Of a DNA stretch of 64,000 nt, positions 52,161-60,647 are shown piece by piece. This stretch comes from Streptomyces sp. NBC_00224 (lineage in GTDB: Bacteria; Actinomycetota; Actinomycetes; Streptomycetales; Streptomycetaceae). The stretch is from assembly GCF_041435195.1 (NCBI RefSeq), contig NZ_CP108106.1, forward strand, positions 8,755,001-8,819,000, read 5' to 3'. The position numbers and the translations under genes are program-made. Position 1 is the stretch's first letter. Each line of letters opens with the position of its first letter. Below the pieces are notes generated by a model. It searched no databases. It was not told the DNA's origin and saw nothing but the letters and a program-made list of their open reading frames with translations.

Positions 52161-53297
52161 TCAGCGTCGGAGGACATGGTCCGGCTTGTCGAGCCACACC
52201 TGCTGGCCCTCGTCGGAGACGGTCAGGCCGTAACGGGTCACGTGAGGCTGGCTGGCTGTGCGCCATGCGGTGTAGGCCGTGACGACCTCGGCCCACAGAT
52301 CGCGTTCTCCCCAGACGGTCACCGCGCCGTCCTCCCACCAGTCGGTGTAGCGGACGACGGTGACGGAAGCGCCCGTGTCGTCCCGGATCTGGGCTCGGCG
52401 GGTGCTGTCGTCGTCGCGCTGCCGATCGATGGCGATGTGGGGCACGTGCAGACCGATGGCGAAGTCCTGGGCCCACGTCCCGTCCAGCACCTGGGCGGGG
52501 TCGATGGGCGAAGACGTGAGCGCGTAGGTGTCCGGGTTGCGGGCGGGCTCGCGTGGTCGCTCGGAGCGGGCCCACATGTAGGAGGCAGAGCCGACGAACG
52601 GGCCTGAGGCGATGCCGTCATGTACGCGCAGTTTCAGCAGCCCGCCGTTGGCGTAGAGCGTGTTGAACGGGGTCAGGATGATGCCCCCGTCGGTTGTCTG
52701 CCGGCGCCAGGCGGCCGGGATGCGGCGCAGGGAGGCCGTGTTGATGATGCGGTCGAAGGGAGCGCTCTCGGGATGTCCGGCCAGCCCGTCCCCGCGTACC
52801 ACATAAGGGGCGTAGCCGGCCTTGCCGAGATTGTCCGCGCCCCACGCTGATAGGGCCGGGTCGATCTCGATCGTGGTCACCTGTGCGGCCCCGACGCGTT
52901 CGGCAAGGAGCGCGGTGTGGTAGCCGGAGGCGGTTCCGATTTCGAGGACCCGGTGTTCGGGCTCGACGTCGAGTTGGTTCAGCTTCTCGAAGGCGATGTC
53001 GAGGGCGGAGATGCTGCTGGTGTAGTCGCCTCGTGCGGGGCCGTCGGCGGGGGTGCGGCCGTCGTCCATCTGCGTGATCAGCGAATTGTGGGTGTCCCAC
53101 ACCCCTGCCTGCCACGCATCGAAGTCGGCGGACCGGTCGATGACGGGGTGGAGGCCCTTCTCGTCGGTGGCCAGGGTCCAGAATTGAGCGGGGGCGAACA
53201 TTTCACGGTCGACGGCATCGAACGCGGGACGGAGCCATGGGGACCGGAAGGCCCCCATGGCGTCCAGCTCCCGCGCGGCGCGTGCACGGTAGTTCAT
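52161..53297 (-). CDS. PIMT-like methyltransferase A, partner of peptide A
   Basis: A 378-residue protein-L-isoaspartate O-methyltransferase-fold enzyme. Motif I is VLEIGTASGYHTALLAERVG (about residue 117), preceded by YTSSISALDIAFEKLNQL and followed by VTTIEIDPALSAWG, FDRIINTASLRRIP and GGIILTPF. A further C-terminal domain of about 110 residues ends VTRYGLTVSDEGQQVWLDKP. It starts seven bases after peptide A. PIMTs in RiPP pathways methylate a precursor Asp, which then closes to an aspartimide. No lanthipeptide, lasso or graspetide gene is adjacent, so peptide plus PIMT may be the whole pathway. Confidence 0.85.
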   Translation of the reverse strand: MNYRARAARELDAMGAFRSPWLRPAFDAVDREMFAPAQFWTLATDEKGLHPVIDRSADFDAWQAGVWDTHNSLITQMDDGRTPADGPARGDYTSSISALDIAFEKLNQLDVEPEHRVLEIGTASGYHTALLAERVGAAQVTTIEIDPALSAWGADNLGKAGYAPYVVRGDGLAGHPESAPFDRIINTASLRRIPAAWRRQTTDGGIILTPFNTLYANGGLLKLRVHDGIASGPFVGSASYMWARSERPREPARNPDTYALTSSPIDPAQVLDGTWAQDFAIGLHVPHIAIDRQRDDDSTRRAQIRDDTGASVTVVRYTDWWEDGAVTVWGERDLWAEVVTAYTAWRTASQPHVTRYGLTVSDEGQQVWLDKPDHVLRR

Positions 53298-53304
53298 GGT
53301 GCGC

Positions 53305-53421
53305 CTACTTTCCGCGTCCGCCGCTGCCGGAACCTCCGCCGCTGCCGTCAGGGCTCGGCGTCGGCGGGGTCCACGGCTTGATCGGTGCCGGGTCGCCCTT
53401 GTGCTTGCTGTCGGCCATCAT
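53305..53421 (-). CDS. 38-residue peptide A, putative PIMT substrate
   Basis: GAGGAGGAA precedes two adjacent ATG codons (53421, 53418). The product begins MMADSKHKGDPAPIKPW, continues TPPTPSPDG and ends in a Gly/Ser tail GGGSGSGGRGK. There is no Cys. Asp-25 followed by Gly-26 is the most aspartimide-prone site. The stop lies seven bases before methyltransferase A. The frame is open upstream to ATG 53589, which would add 56 residues; good RBS placement favours the short form. Confidence 0.65.
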   Translation of the reverse strand: MMADSKHKGDPAPIKPWTPPTPSPDGSGGGSGSGGRGK

Positions 53422-53618
53422 TTCCTCCTCGGTGTGGGCAGACGTCCGGGCTGTGTGTGATCTGGACGAGCGCGCGCGTGGTGGTGCGGCAGAAAGGGGC
53501 CTTGGCGCGGCCTCGTCCGTATCGAAGGCCTCCGGAATCACCTGGGCCAACTCCGGGGGAGCGAACCCCACGGCTGGAAAGTCGGTCATGACCGGGTCCT
53601 TCGTGGAGGGGAGGCTCG

Positions 53619-54482
53619 TCAGTGCTGGCGGACGCTTTGGCCGTTGGGCCCTGCAGCGAGTTCGAAGTCTGGGAGGCGGGGCCATCCGAGTTCGCGCCAG
53701 GGGCGGGGCTTGCGCTGGGAGCGGGTGCGCATGAAGCTCACGGCCGCTACCAGCTGCCCGCTTGCGTGGCCTTGGCCGTCGGCGACGAGCAGGGCCAGCG
53801 CGTCGTCGCCGAACGGTGTGGCCACTGGTGTGAGGATCGTTCCGCCGGGCTGCATCTGTTCCATCCATGCGGGCGGGATCTGCTGCACGCATGCGGTGCT
53901 GATCAGCCGGTCGTACGGGGCGCGGGCGGCGTAGCCGGCCTCCCCGTCCGCGACGACGACGGTGGGGGCGGCGACGTCGAGGGTGTGCAGTGCCGTGCGG
54001 GCCCGATCGGCCGTGGCCGGGTCGATCTCTACTGTCGTCAGGCGGTGTGCTCCGACGCGGGCAGCGAGCAGGGCGGCGTTGTAGCCGGTGCCGGTCCCGA
54101 TCTCCAGCACGTTCTCGCCCGGCTGCGGATCGAGGTGATGGAGCATCTGCACGACGACGGCGGAGCAGGAGATTGAGGAGGTGAATGCGTTCGATCGGGC
54201 TGGACCATCCTGCGGGGTGATCTTGCCGTCGTCGATCTGGGTGATCAGCGCGATCCGCGGGGTGTAGACGGCTTCGAGCCAGCGTTCGGGTTCAGCGGTG
54301 CGGTCGATCACTGGGAAGAGGCCGTCCTTGTCCCGCTCGGGCCACCACACCAGGTCGGGAACGAAGTGGGCACGGGGGACGGACCGGAAGGCCTTGCGCA
54401 GCCAGGAGCGGCCTTGGAAGTAGCCGGCCCGGTAGCTGTCGATGATCTCCATGCACCGGGTGATGTGCTGCTGCTCGTCCAT
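53619..54482 (-). CDS. PIMT-like methyltransferase B, partner of peptide B
   Basis: A 287-residue PIMT-fold protein without the extra C-terminal domain of A and C. AGAAGGGG about eight bases before ATG 54482 decides the start. Motif I is VLEIGTGTGYNAALLAARVG (about residue 127), with AFTSSISCSAVVVQML before it, then LTTVEIDPATADRA, YDRLISTACVQQIPPAW and GGTILTPVATPFG. It ends FELAAGPNGQSVRQH, the part that matches the fragment at 51.9 kb. It lies 24 bases after peptide B on the same message. Confidence 0.87.
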   Translation of the reverse strand: MDEQQHITRCMEIIDSYRAGYFQGRSWLRKAFRSVPRAHFVPDLVWWPERDKDGLFPVIDRTAEPERWLEAVYTPRIALITQIDDGKITPQDGPARSNAFTSSISCSAVVVQMLHHLDPQPGENVLEIGTGTGYNAALLAARVGAHRLTTVEIDPATADRARTALHTLDVAAPTVVVADGEAGYAARAPYDRLISTACVQQIPPAWMEQMQPGGTILTPVATPFGDDALALLVADGQGHASGQLVAAVSFMRTRSQRKPRPWRELGWPRLPDFELAAGPNGQSVRQH

Positions 54483-54506
54483 CGGGTTCGTCCCCTTCTG
54501 CCGCAC

Positions 54507-54650
54507 TCAGCTGTCGCTGGGGGCGCCGCCGCCCATGCGGTCCTCGTCACTACCGTGACCCTGCCCGTTGCCGGTGTCGCCCTGTCCGGCGCCGTGGATG
54601 TCGCCCTCCTCGCTCTGGTCGCTGTCAGAGGTCCCGTTCGTACGTCCCAT
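54507..54650 (-). CDS. 47-residue peptide B, putative PIMT substrate
   Basis: GGAGAG precedes ATG 54650. The product starts MGRTNGTSDSDQSEEGD and is very acidic and Gly-rich, with Gly-Asp-Ile-His (17), Gly-Asp-Thr-Gly (25), Ser-Asp-Glu-Asp and a final APSDS. There is no Cys and little hydrophobic sequence, so no folded domain is expected. The start MGR is shared with peptide C. It is the first gene of the minus-strand operon, opposite the IS21-split regulator. Confidence 0.7.
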   Translation of the reverse strand: MGRTNGTSDSDQSEEGDIHGAGQGDTGNGQGHGSDEDRMGGGAPSDS

Positions 54651-54861
54651 GACGGTCTTCTCTCCTTGAAAGGCTCGCTCACGGAGTGATCGTCCACTGC
54701 CTGTGAGGGGGATCAGCTTGGCCCCGAGGGGAGTGACAGCGCCATGTCGTGCGGGTGCCAGATGGGCGGCCCCTGCCAGGGCCCGGGGACGTCGCCAGGC
54801 CACTCAAGTGCCAATCTCTGCACAAGTGTTGAACTGGGGGCCGAGTGCGGTATCCCCTTTC

Positions 54862-54917
54862 GTGCAGAGGAATGACACGAGTCCCTTGACCGGTGAACCC
54901 CTTGGGGGAGACGTGAG
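54862..54917 (+). pseudogene. 5' piece of the HTH/TPR regulator split by IS21
   Basis: From GTG 54862 the frame (VQRNDTSPLTGEPLGGDV) is open and joins exactly, through the shared CGTGAG target duplication, to the frame GTG-AGG-CAA at 57963. GTG 54913 with GGGGGAG just before it is another possible original start. The split leaves the downstream part with a start next to the IS end. Confidence 0.5.
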
Positions 54918-54952
54918 TGTCTGTAAGCACTTATTTTGGCTCCAGTGCACGG
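54918..54952 (+). repeat. IS21 left terminal inverted repeat
   Basis: 35 bases starting TGTCTGTAAGCACTT and ending GCTCCAGTGCACGG. Three mismatches to the reverse complement of the right end. A second block ggcTCCA follows about 20 bases inside, as IS21 elements often carry multiple transposase sites. Confidence 0.9.
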
Positions 54953-55250
54953 GGTTCTTTTGGCTCCACTGGCTGGCCGGTGGGGGCGCGTATTGGTGTG
55001 ATTCACGCCCCTGCGGCAAGGTGATTTGGCCCCACTTCGAACGAGTGGTTCTGCTGGCCGGGACGGGGGGTCGGCGCGGTAGTTTTGGAGTCTCGGTCAG
55101 ACCTCCGAAAGCGTGCCCCCGACAGGTGCGTGGAGGGCTGCCGACCCGACTCGACTCAGGTTGCGGGCCGCCCAGTGCCCGTGGCAGCTGGACGAGAACG
55201 GGCGATGGCCTGGTCGGCACTGGGACTTGGCGGCTGGGTCCGAAACGGCT

Positions 55251-55282
55251 GCGGCCGGCCTCCCGTGAGGGAGGCCGGCCGC
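55251..55282 (-). terminator. 14-bp perfect hairpin after istB
   Basis: gcggccggcctccc (55251-55264) and gggaggccggccgc (55269-55282) pair fully around gtga, 15 bases beyond the istB stop. The 345 bases between istB and the left end hold nothing else. Confidence 0.75.
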
Positions 55283-55297
55283 GGTTGTCGTTCGAGG

Positions 55298-56113
55298 TCA
55301 GCGGCGTCGCTTCTTCTGACTCTGGGCGAAGCGGTAGGAGTCGGTGCCGGTTTCGACGATGTGTGCGTTGAAGGTGACGCGGTCGACGATCGCGGTGCAG
55401 AGCCGGGGGTCGGTGAACGTCTGCCTCCACTCGGAGAACGGGGCGTTCGACGCGATGGCGATGGCTCTGCGTTCTTCGCGCTCGGTGAAGATCTGGAACA
55501 GCAGTTTCGCTCCGGCCTTGTCGAGGTCGAGATAGCCGAACTCGTCCAGGCAGAGTAGGTCGACGCGGCCGTAGCGGGCGATGGTGCGGCCCAGCTTCTT
55601 CTCGTCGGCGGCCTCGGCGAGCTCGTTGACCAGGTTGACCGTGGTCGTGTAGCGGACCTTCAGCCCGGCCTCGGCCATGGCGGTGCCGATCCCGATGAGC
55701 AGGTGGGACTTGCCGGTGCCGGAGTCGCCGATCAGGCAGAGCGGCTGCCCGGCCTTGACCCAGGCCGGGTCCGACAGCGTGCCGACCAGTTCCGGAGTGA
55801 CGTTCGGGTTCTCGGCGAAGTCGAAGTCCTCCAGCCGCTTGGGGCGGGGGAAGTTGGCGTCTCTGACCAGCCGCTGCTTGCGCCGTTCCTCGCGTTCGGC
55901 GCACTCGGCCTCCAGCAGGTCGGCGAGGAAGTCCTTGTAGCTGGACCGCTGGCGCATCGCCTCCTCGGCCATCTCCGAGACCCGGCTGCGGATGGTGGGC
56001 AGGTGCAGGCTGCGGCATGCCTCGTCGATGGCCGTGTCCACGGCCTCCTCGGGTCCGGCGTCCCGGCGGGGTCCAGGGACGTGCTGGCGGGTGGGTGCGG
56101 CGGTCGTGTTCAT
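55298..56113 (-). CDS. istB: IstB helper ATPase of IS21
   Basis: A 271-residue AAA+ protein related to DnaA/DnaC. Walker A is GDSGTGKSHLL (about residue 107), Walker B LLCLDEFGYLDLD, then sensor I IAIASNAPFSEW. ATG 56113 overlaps the istA stop (ATGA), typical of IS21 operons. IstB binds target DNA and stimulates IstA. Length is normal and no key residue is missing. Confidence 0.95.
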   Translation of the reverse strand: MNTTAAPTRQHVPGPRRDAGPEEAVDTAIDEACRSLHLPTIRSRVSEMAEEAMRQRSSYKDFLADLLEAECAEREERRKQRLVRDANFPRPKRLEDFDFAENPNVTPELVGTLSDPAWVKAGQPLCLIGDSGTGKSHLLIGIGTAMAEAGLKVRYTTTVNLVNELAEAADEKKLGRTIARYGRVDLLCLDEFGYLDLDKAGAKLLFQIFTEREERRAIAIASNAPFSEWRQTFTDPRLCTAIVDRVTFNAHIVETGTDSYRFAQSQKKRRR

Positions 56114-57744
56114 GCAAGGCCTTTCGGTCGGCGGGTCAGGAGCTGGTCGTAGTGGCTCACGGTCGGCAGCGGGCGTTTGTCCTCGGGAAGCTGGGCTCTG
56201 CGGGCCGCCAAAGAGACCACCCCGCTGGGCTTGGCCCACGGCGGCGGATCGTCTCCGTCGCCTCCTTCCTCGGCCACCTCTGGTGTTTGCGCGGCGGCTT
56301 TGCGGGCCTCGACGGCCACGACGTCTGCGGTGGCGGCACCGGCCCGGATCGCGGCCGCCATGCCCAGCTGGACCGCCTCGGCCGGCATCCGCCGGTGCAG
56401 CAGGAGGACCTCGATCAGGGCCCTGGTCCCGGCCGCGTCGCCGTGCGCGGTGCGGGCCGCGGCCCAGAACGCCTCATGGACCTCGGTGAACGATCCGTTC
56501 TGGCGGGCGGTTGCCAATGCGGTGGAGCCCGCCATGGCGCCGGGCTTGGTCAGCAGGATCTCGAGGTAGTGGTCGAGTTCGTCGCGGAACTCGCCCCGCC
56601 GGGTCAGCCGGGGGTGACGGGCGGCGATCGTCCGCCGTTCGAACACCAGCAGTTCGTTGCCCCGTAGCAGCACCCGCACGTTCTGCCCGATGAAACGGGC
56701 GGGCACCGAGTAGTGGCACTGACGGACCGTGATCCGGCTGCTGCGGTCGACCTTCGGCGTCAGCGTGATGCCGCACTCGAACTCCTCGAACGGCAACGGC
56801 AGCAATTCGTCTTTCTCGATGGTGAAGTTGAAGCCGATGGTGGTCAGTCTGCCCGCAAGGATCCGTGTGTCCTCGGCCGCGTCGATCGCCGTGATCTTCT
56901 CGTTCAGCTCGGCCAACGAGGCGACGTCGGGAACCGGAACGAGGTGCGTGCGCCGGAAACGTCCGCCCTCGTGCTCGACGCCGCCCTTCTCATGGGCGCC
57001 TTCCTGGCCGGGGATGCAGTAGAAGGCGTCGAAGCCGTAGTGGGCACGGAAGGTCACCCACCGTTCCGACTCCACCCGGCTGCGGCCGGTGCAGATCCGG
57101 TTGACCGCCGGCTTCAGATTGTCGTAACGAATGTGCCGGGCCGGGACTCCGCCCAGGACGTTGAACGCCTCAACATGCCCTTCCATGAAGGACTCCTGGG
57201 CCTGTGAGGCATAGACCCGGTGGACGGCCTTGCCCGAGTACGACATCCGCAGCGTGAACAGGTGGCATTTGACCACTTCGCCCGCCAGCCGAACCCACAC
57301 ATCGGCGAAGTCGACCTCCGCTTCCTCGCCGGGAAGATGCACCTGGGGAACCATCCCGTTCATGTGCCGGTGCCCTTCCCGGGCCTCGGCCTCGATCTGC
57401 GGGCGCCGGATCAGGACGTAGTCACAGACCGTCGAGTACGACGCCTGGTCGAAGCCGTGGTCTTGGGCGAGACGCTGATGGATCCGCCGGGCCGTGTGTT
57501 TCTGCTTGCGTGGCGCGGTCAGGTCCTCCCGCAGCATCGCGTCGATCCAGGCCTTGGCCGGGTCTAGGACTGTCGCCCGCGGCACCGGTTTCTTCCTCGG
57601 CGGTGGGACCGCGGAGTTCAGGGCCTGACGGACCGTCCTGCGGTGCACTCCGTACTTCTCCCCAAGAGCCCGCTGCGACAGCTCCGGATCGAGACGTCTG
57701 TCTCTCCGGATCGCGGCGAACAGTTCAGCGCGCGACAAACCCAC
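56110..57744 (-). CDS. istA: IstA transposase of IS21
   Basis: A 544-residue DDE transposase. N-terminal HTH: SQRALGEKYGVHRRTVRQAL (about residues 23-42). The catalytic core shows AEVDFADVWV (first Asp), IRYDNLKPAV (second Asp) and HEKGGVEHEG (Glu). The C-terminal beta-barrel has VRQCHYSVPARFIGQNV. It starts at GTG 57744, 183 bases inside the right inverted repeat. Together with IstB it cuts and joins the element ends. It appears intact. Confidence 0.95.
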   Translation of the reverse strand: MGLSRAELFAAIRRDRRLDPELSQRALGEKYGVHRRTVRQALNSAVPPPRKKPVPRATVLDPAKAWIDAMLREDLTAPRKQKHTARRIHQRLAQDHGFDQASYSTVCDYVLIRRPQIEAEAREGHRHMNGMVPQVHLPGEEAEVDFADVWVRLAGEVVKCHLFTLRMSYSGKAVHRVYASQAQESFMEGHVEAFNVLGGVPARHIRYDNLKPAVNRICTGRSRVESERWVTFRAHYGFDAFYCIPGQEGAHEKGGVEHEGGRFRRTHLVPVPDVASLAELNEKITAIDAAEDTRILAGRLTTIGFNFTIEKDELLPLPFEEFECGITLTPKVDRSSRITVRQCHYSVPARFIGQNVRVLLRGNELLVFERRTIAARHPRLTRRGEFRDELDHYLEILLTKPGAMAGSTALATARQNGSFTEVHEAFWAAARTAHGDAAGTRALIEVLLLHRRMPAEAVQLGMAAAIRAGAATADVVAVEARKAAAQTPEVAEEGGDGDDPPPWAKPSGVVSLAARRAQLPEDKRPLPTVSHYDQLLTRRPKGLA

Positions 57745-57926
57745 CCCGGCCTCCCGACATGACCGTGATCAACACACACGGCCTCCGACAAGACCGTGAT
57801 CGACGCACACACCCTGCCGTCATCGGGCGGACAGAGCAGTGCATTCACTCCAAAGAGGGCACGTCACAGCACGTGTTCGCCAGGTGGAGCCAGATCAACT
57901 TCGTACCCCACGGGGCCACTTCAGAT

Positions 57927-57961
57927 CCGTGCACTGGAGCCCAAAGAAGTGCTTACAAACA
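57927..57961 (-). repeat. IS21 right terminal inverted repeat
   Basis: Reverse complement begins TGTTTGTAAGCACTTCTTTG. It is followed at once by CGTGAG, the second copy of the 6-bp target duplication. Confidence 0.9.
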
Positions 57962-57962
57962 C

Positions 57963-59285
57963 GTGAGGCAACAACCGCCGACCCTGCTGAAGCAGCTGTG
58001 CATGGAACGCAGCCTGGGTGTCCCGGAGATGGTCGCCCTGTTCTCGACCACGGCCGCCCAGATCATTGGCAAGGGCTCCAACGATCCGACCTGCAGTGAA
58101 CGCACCGCGAAGCGATGGCGAGCAGGAAACGTCGATCCGCTCTCCTTGAGCTCCGACACCTGCCGCGTTCTGCAGGCCATGTTCGGCCAGCCCGTTGCCG
58201 AACTGTTCGGGCCACCCATACAGCTTGATGCCCGTACCACCGCGTTCGACCTGGAGCAAAAGATCAACATGATGGCAGAAGACGCCCACCACGACGCCAG
58301 CGCGACCGCCGCGGCGTCGATCTCCGACACCAGCCTGGACCAGCTGACCGACGATGTGGCAGGGCTCGCGCACGACTACGCCTGCCTCGCCCCCGTTACC
58401 GCCCTCCAGCGCGGCCACGCTCTTCAGGCGCGACTGCAAGACCAGCGTGATCACACCCGGGTCCCCGCACAGCAGCAGCGGCTCTTGTTGCTCTCCGGCC
58501 AGACCATGGCTCTGCTTGCCGTAGCGGCCTTCGACCTCGGTGCTTTCGCCGGCGCCCGGCGCCTGGCCCGCACAGCCGACCTCTACGCCGAGACTGCCCG
58601 CTTCGAGCCCCTGCGCGCCTACGCCGACGGCATCCTCGCCTACATCGCCTACTTCACCTCGATGCCCGGCGAAGCCGTCGCGAAAGCCCGCCGGGCCCAG
58701 ACGTACGGCGGACTTGGTGACGTCGCCCGCAGGCGCCTGCTCGCCATCGAGGCACGCGCGCTCGGCCACCTCGGTGACCGCGACGCCGCCATGCATGCCC
58801 TGAGGCTGGCCGAAGACGTCGATGACGGCACGCGCGATGACCTGCACGACGGCGTCGGAGGAGAATTCGGCTTTCCGGCAGACCGCCTGGCCATGTCCAA
58901 CAGCTCGACAGCGCTACTCGTCCACGACGCTAATCAGGCCGAGATCTCGGCACTCCAGGCACTGCAGCTCATCGACCAGCAGCCAGCCCAGACCCGCTCA
59001 GCGCACGTCCTGGGCGGCGCCTCGGCCGACCTTGGCATGGCACGCCTGCTCAGCGACGACGTTGAAGGCGCCGCTGAAGCCCTGCTGCCGCTGTGGAACA
59101 TCCCAGCTGACCAACGTGTCACCGGCGTGCTGGCCCGGACCAGCCAGATCCAGCACCTCCTCACCTCACCGGCCTTCCGAGGAGCCGTGCAGCCCGCACA
59201 ACTTCGCCAACAAATCGAGGACTTCACCCGAGCCGCCAGCGCCCATCAGCTGACCGGATCGGCACTGTTACAGCTCGAAGGATGA
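57963..59285 (+). CDS. HTH/TPR regulator, 5' end displaced by IS21
   Basis: About 440 residues from GTG 57963. The N-terminal part reads QPPTLLKQLCMERSLGVPEM, then SERTAKRWRAGNVDPLSL (recognition-helix-like) and CRVLQAMFGQPVAELFG, the layout of streptomycete HTH/TPR regulators. The rest is helical repeats (AAFDLGAFAGARRLARTADL; GDRDAAMHALRLAEDVDDGT). Its original start was upstream of the IS, in the stretch now at 54862-54917, facing away from the peptide/PIMT operon. Whether translation still starts at this GTG is unclear; an IS-derived in-frame extension also exists. The 3' end overlaps the convergent epimerase gene by 18 bases. Confidence 0.75.
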   Translation: MRQQPPTLLKQLCMERSLGVPEMVALFSTTAAQIIGKGSNDPTCSERTAKRWRAGNVDPLSLSSDTCRVLQAMFGQPVAELFGPPIQLDARTTAFDLEQKINMMAEDAHHDASATAAASISDTSLDQLTDDVAGLAHDYACLAPVTALQRGHALQARLQDQRDHTRVPAQQQRLLLLSGQTMALLAVAAFDLGAFAGARRLARTADLYAETARFEPLRAYADGILAYIAYFTSMPGEAVAKARRAQTYGGLGDVARRRLLAIEARALGHLGDRDAAMHALRLAEDVDDGTRDDLHDGVGGEFGFPADRLAMSNSSTALLVHDANQAEISALQALQLIDQQPAQTRSAHVLGGASADLGMARLLSDDVEGAAEALLPLWNIPADQRVTGVLARTSQIQHLLTSPAFRGAVQPAQLRQQIEDFTRAASAHQLTGSALLQLEG

Positions 59286-60302
59286 CGGGGCCAAGGCGGC
59301 GAGAATCTTCGCCTCCTTGTCCGCGGCGATACCGTGCTCCTTCCACCGGGGGTGCTCCACCGGGCGTCCGTCACCGGCCAGCCAGGCCCACGTGTCACGC
59401 AGGGTCTCAACCACCGGCCGGCACCGGAAGCCAGCCGCCACCGCCCGACTGGAATCGACCGACCACGCACCCGCGTGCGTACGCCACAACGGCAACTCAG
59501 TCCACTCCTTCACACCGTGCCCGGCCAGCATCTCCGGCTCCACCCACACCGGCTTGCCCGCGCCGCCCGTGACCACCAGGCACTCACGGAGGAAGTCCTC
59601 GAAGGAGATGCCGTCAGGGTGGGCCAGAGTGAAGCCACCGCCCGCCGTCCCCACCGCCTGGTCCAGGGCGAAAGCCGCGACATCTCGTACGTCAACAGGC
59701 TGAATACGCTGCTCACGCGGTGCCGGCGCCACCATCCTCCCCCCGCGTTGGGCCCGCGACAGCCACCACGGCAGCCGCCCCACGTACTCCCCGGGCCCCA
59801 GCAGGACCCCCGGCCGAAGGAACACCGCCGCCTCACCGAAAGCCTCGTGGACCGCCCGCTCGCCACCGGCCTTCTGAAACCCGTACACGGTGGGGCTGCC
59901 GTCCTCACCGGTGTATCCGAACGACTCATCCGCGTCCGGCGGGCACTCCAGCAACGGCGAACTGTCAGTCAGAGGCATGTGAGGCCACCCCTTATAGACG
60001 GACACCGTGGAAATATGCACCCACCGCCGGGCCGCGCGTCGGAGGGCCACGGCCGCCAGACGCACGTCCCGCGGCGGAAAGTCAGAACTTGATGTGTCGA
60101 TCACGGCATCCCAAGGGCCATGCCCGGCGAGACGGTGCAAGTCCCCACGAGAGGTGCGATCACCATGAACCGGCTCGACACCGGGAACATCACGGCCGGA
60201 GCGCCCACGGTTGAACGTAGTGACCGACCAGCCCCGCGCGAGCGCTCCCTCCACGGTGCTCTTACCCAGAAACCACGTGCCGCCGATGACCAGGATCCTC
60301 AT
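59268..60302 (-). CDS. NAD-dependent epimerase/dehydratase-like protein
   Basis: A 344-residue extended short-chain dehydrogenase. It opens MRILVIGGTWFLGKSTVEGA (GxxxFxG Rossmann motif). STVSVYKG and PTVYGFQKAGGER form the region where the Tyr-x3-Lys pair is expected, Y-G-F-Q-K here. RIQPVDVRDVAAFALDQAV is the family's later block. ATG 60302 avoids a long upstream tail of shadow sequence. The closest types act on isoflavone- or nucleotide-sugar-like substrates. It reads toward the regulator, so it is not part of its operon. Confidence 0.85.
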   Translation of the reverse strand: MRILVIGGTWFLGKSTVEGALARGWSVTTFNRGRSGRDVPGVEPVHGDRTSRGDLHRLAGHGPWDAVIDTSSSDFPPRDVRLAAVALRRAARRWVHISTVSVYKGWPHMPLTDSSPLLECPPDADESFGYTGEDGSPTVYGFQKAGGERAVHEAFGEAAVFLRPGVLLGPGEYVGRLPWWLSRAQRGGRMVAPAPREQRIQPVDVRDVAAFALDQAVGTAGGGFTLAHPDGISFEDFLRECLVVTGGAGKPVWVEPEMLAGHGVKEWTELPLWRTHAGAWSVDSSRAVAAGFRCRPVVETLRDTWAWLAGDGRPVEHPRWKEHGIAADKEAKILAALAPSSFEL

Positions 60303-60393
60303 GTGAGTGATCCTGCCGTCCTGTTCAGCGCGCGGAAAGGGCGACGCTGGAATCTGGGCGCTATCTGCGGGGCAGCGACCACGACGAGGACCG

Positions 60394-60486
60394 GTGATCG
60401 AGCCCGAAGCAGGGACTCTGTGGACGACCACTCAGGCCGCCCGGTTCCTGGGGACCGAGTCGACCGGCAGCGCCCGGCGCAGCTAG
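60394..60486 (+). pseudogene. excisionase/MerR-like HTH fragment
   Basis: A 30-codon frame (GTG 60394, GAGGA upstream) reading EPEAGTLWTTTQAARFLG, the start of an excisionase-type HTH (W-x-T-x-x-A-A-x-x-L-G), then stops. Probably the stump of a truncated gene. Confidence 0.35.
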
Positions 60487-60647
60487 ACCTGGTGGAGGTT
60501 GTAGAGGCTGATGAGCTCGCGTAGCGCAACCTGCTCGTCCTCGCCGCTGGCGTCGTGAAGGGCAGCATGCCCGAGGCGCAGCAGCCGGGTAATCCTCTCG
60601 CCGACATCGCGATCCCGGTCCCTGGCCTGTGTCTCGTAGCTGAAGGG
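60483..60647 (-). pseudogene. C-terminal scrap of an unknown protein
   Basis: The minus strand encodes RDRDVGERITRLLRLGHAAL then EDEQVALRELISLYNLHQV and a stop. It has coding-like helical character but no start within the frame. The rest of the 60.3-60.9 kb gap holds nothing else I can support. Confidence 0.3.

Larger units (their letters stand above)
54918..57961 (-). mobile_element. IS21-family insertion sequence, 3044 bp
   Basis: Carries istA (56110-57744) and istB (55298-56113) on the minus strand. Terminal inverted repeats (54918-54952 and 57927-57961) begin TGTYTGTAAGCACTT and agree at 32 of 35 positions. A perfect 6-bp target duplication CGTGAG flanks it at 54912-54917 and 57962-57967, so insertion is recent and the element complete. 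Both genes look intact, so it may still be active with its own proteins. It sits in the 5' end of a regulator gene. Confidence 0.95.

Noticed and set aside
52161-53297. Housekeeping protein-repair role for the PIMT genes
   Set aside because: Three different copies each tied to a tiny peptide gene, two with an added C-terminal domain, do not fit the single-copy repair enzyme.
53305-54650. Peptides A and B as FxLD-type or other lanthipeptide precursors
   Set aside because: They have no Cys and no LanB/LanC-type enzyme nearby, so thioether rings are not possible.
54804-56117. 437-codon minus frame over istB
   Set aside because: It is out of frame with the Walker motifs and Arg/Pro-rich. istB at 55298-56113 explains the region.
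57510-57962. N-terminal extension of the regulator into the IS21 element
   Set aside because: The frame is open by chance through the IS end. Joining across the target duplication gives a better original start.
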